From: Pohlia nutans
Taxonomy: Eukaryota; Streptophyta; Bryopsida; Bryales; Mniaceae
Length of the DNA stretch: 64,000 nt
Reading direction: 5' to 3'
Assembly (NCBI GenBank): GCA_022496805.1
Contig: CM040099.1
Location: forward strand, 3,598,501-3,662,500
Part shown: in pieces, positions 63,908 to 64,000 of the stretch
Layout of the letters: every line of letters starts with the position of its first letter
Numbering within the stretch: the first letter of the stretch is position 1
Notes under the pieces: model-generated
The model's database searches: none
The model's input: the letters and a program-made list of their open reading frames with translations, nothing else
What the model was told of the DNA's origin: nothing
Made by a program: the position numbers and the translations under genes

Positions 63908-64000
63908 ATAATGTTACAAGACTACTCTACTCTTGCATAGTTAAAATAAAATAAAATGACTTTTTTTAAAACACAACTTTGTGGAGGAATACTTTTGTGT

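Larger units (their letters stand above)
62458..64000. other. 3' region with nested small elements
   Basis: Upstream of the ATPase gene (which reads leftward), so 62458 to about 62750 may include its promoter. It contains a 17-bp GC-rich tandem repeat (62778-62862), an inverted-repeat element with a family A MITE nested in it (62906-63630) and a GATA-ended repeat (63815-63907). No gene is supported. Confidence 0.6.

Noticed and set aside
1..64000. tRNA genes, bacterial-type operons, CRISPR arrays or riboswitches
   Set aside because: I scanned by eye for tRNA A/B boxes with a cloverleaf and for prokaryotic features and found none that hold up; the window is eukaryotic nuclear DNA.

Overview
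The window looks like nuclear DNA of a land plant, most likely a moss or another early-diverging lineage. Genes carry many spliceosomal introns, and introns and spacers are AT-rich. The DYW-class PPR protein has long runs of near-identical P-L-S units of a style familiar from moss organellar editing factors. The copia element carries a primer site complementary to plant initiator tRNA-Met. The species assignment is inference; no search was run.

Layout. 1776-6496 (+): a seven-exon lipid phosphate phosphatase. 6694-13022: an old long-inverted-repeat element with a young, intact Ty1/copia retrotransposon (6999-12694) nested inside it. 12.7-18.3 kb: gene-free and repeat-rich, with a 5S rRNA-like sequence joined to a dispersed repeat. 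18346-21185 (+): type I phosphomannose isomerase, five exons, one GC-AG intron. 21.2-28.1 kb: mobile-element debris and one isolated candidate exon. 28547-31620 (+): a DYW PPR gene whose 5' coding part is the C-terminal PDF motif of an organellar single-stranded-DNA-binding (OSB) protein, in frame. 31.6-38.3 kb: a cluster of miniature inverted-repeat elements. 38267-51566 (+): the largest TFIIIC subunit (B-box binding), more than 20 exons. 53646-62457 (-): a P1B-type Zn/Cd-pumping ATPase with a His/Cys-rich N-terminal extension and a 400-residue Cys/His-rich tail, converging on the TFIIIC gene. 62.5-64 kb: nested small transposons.

The five host genes are unrelated housekeeping functions: membrane lipid turnover, mannose metabolism, organellar RNA editing, RNA polymerase III transcription and metal transport. 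They do not form a pathway. What unites the window is its population of small non-autonomous DNA elements. At least 12 copies, in several sequence families, end in TTAA-CCC...GGG-TTAA, and two pairs abut by sharing one TTAA. This suggests a TTAA-specific, piggyBac-like mobilising activity. The other strong candidates for something undescribed are the OSB-PDF/PPR-DYW fusion and the 5S-rRNA-headed repeat.

Limits: exon boundaries were set by eye from reading-frame continuity, GT/AG sites and family resemblance. The middle of the TFIIIC gene, the 5' end of the PPR gene and the first exons of the ATPase gene are the least certain.
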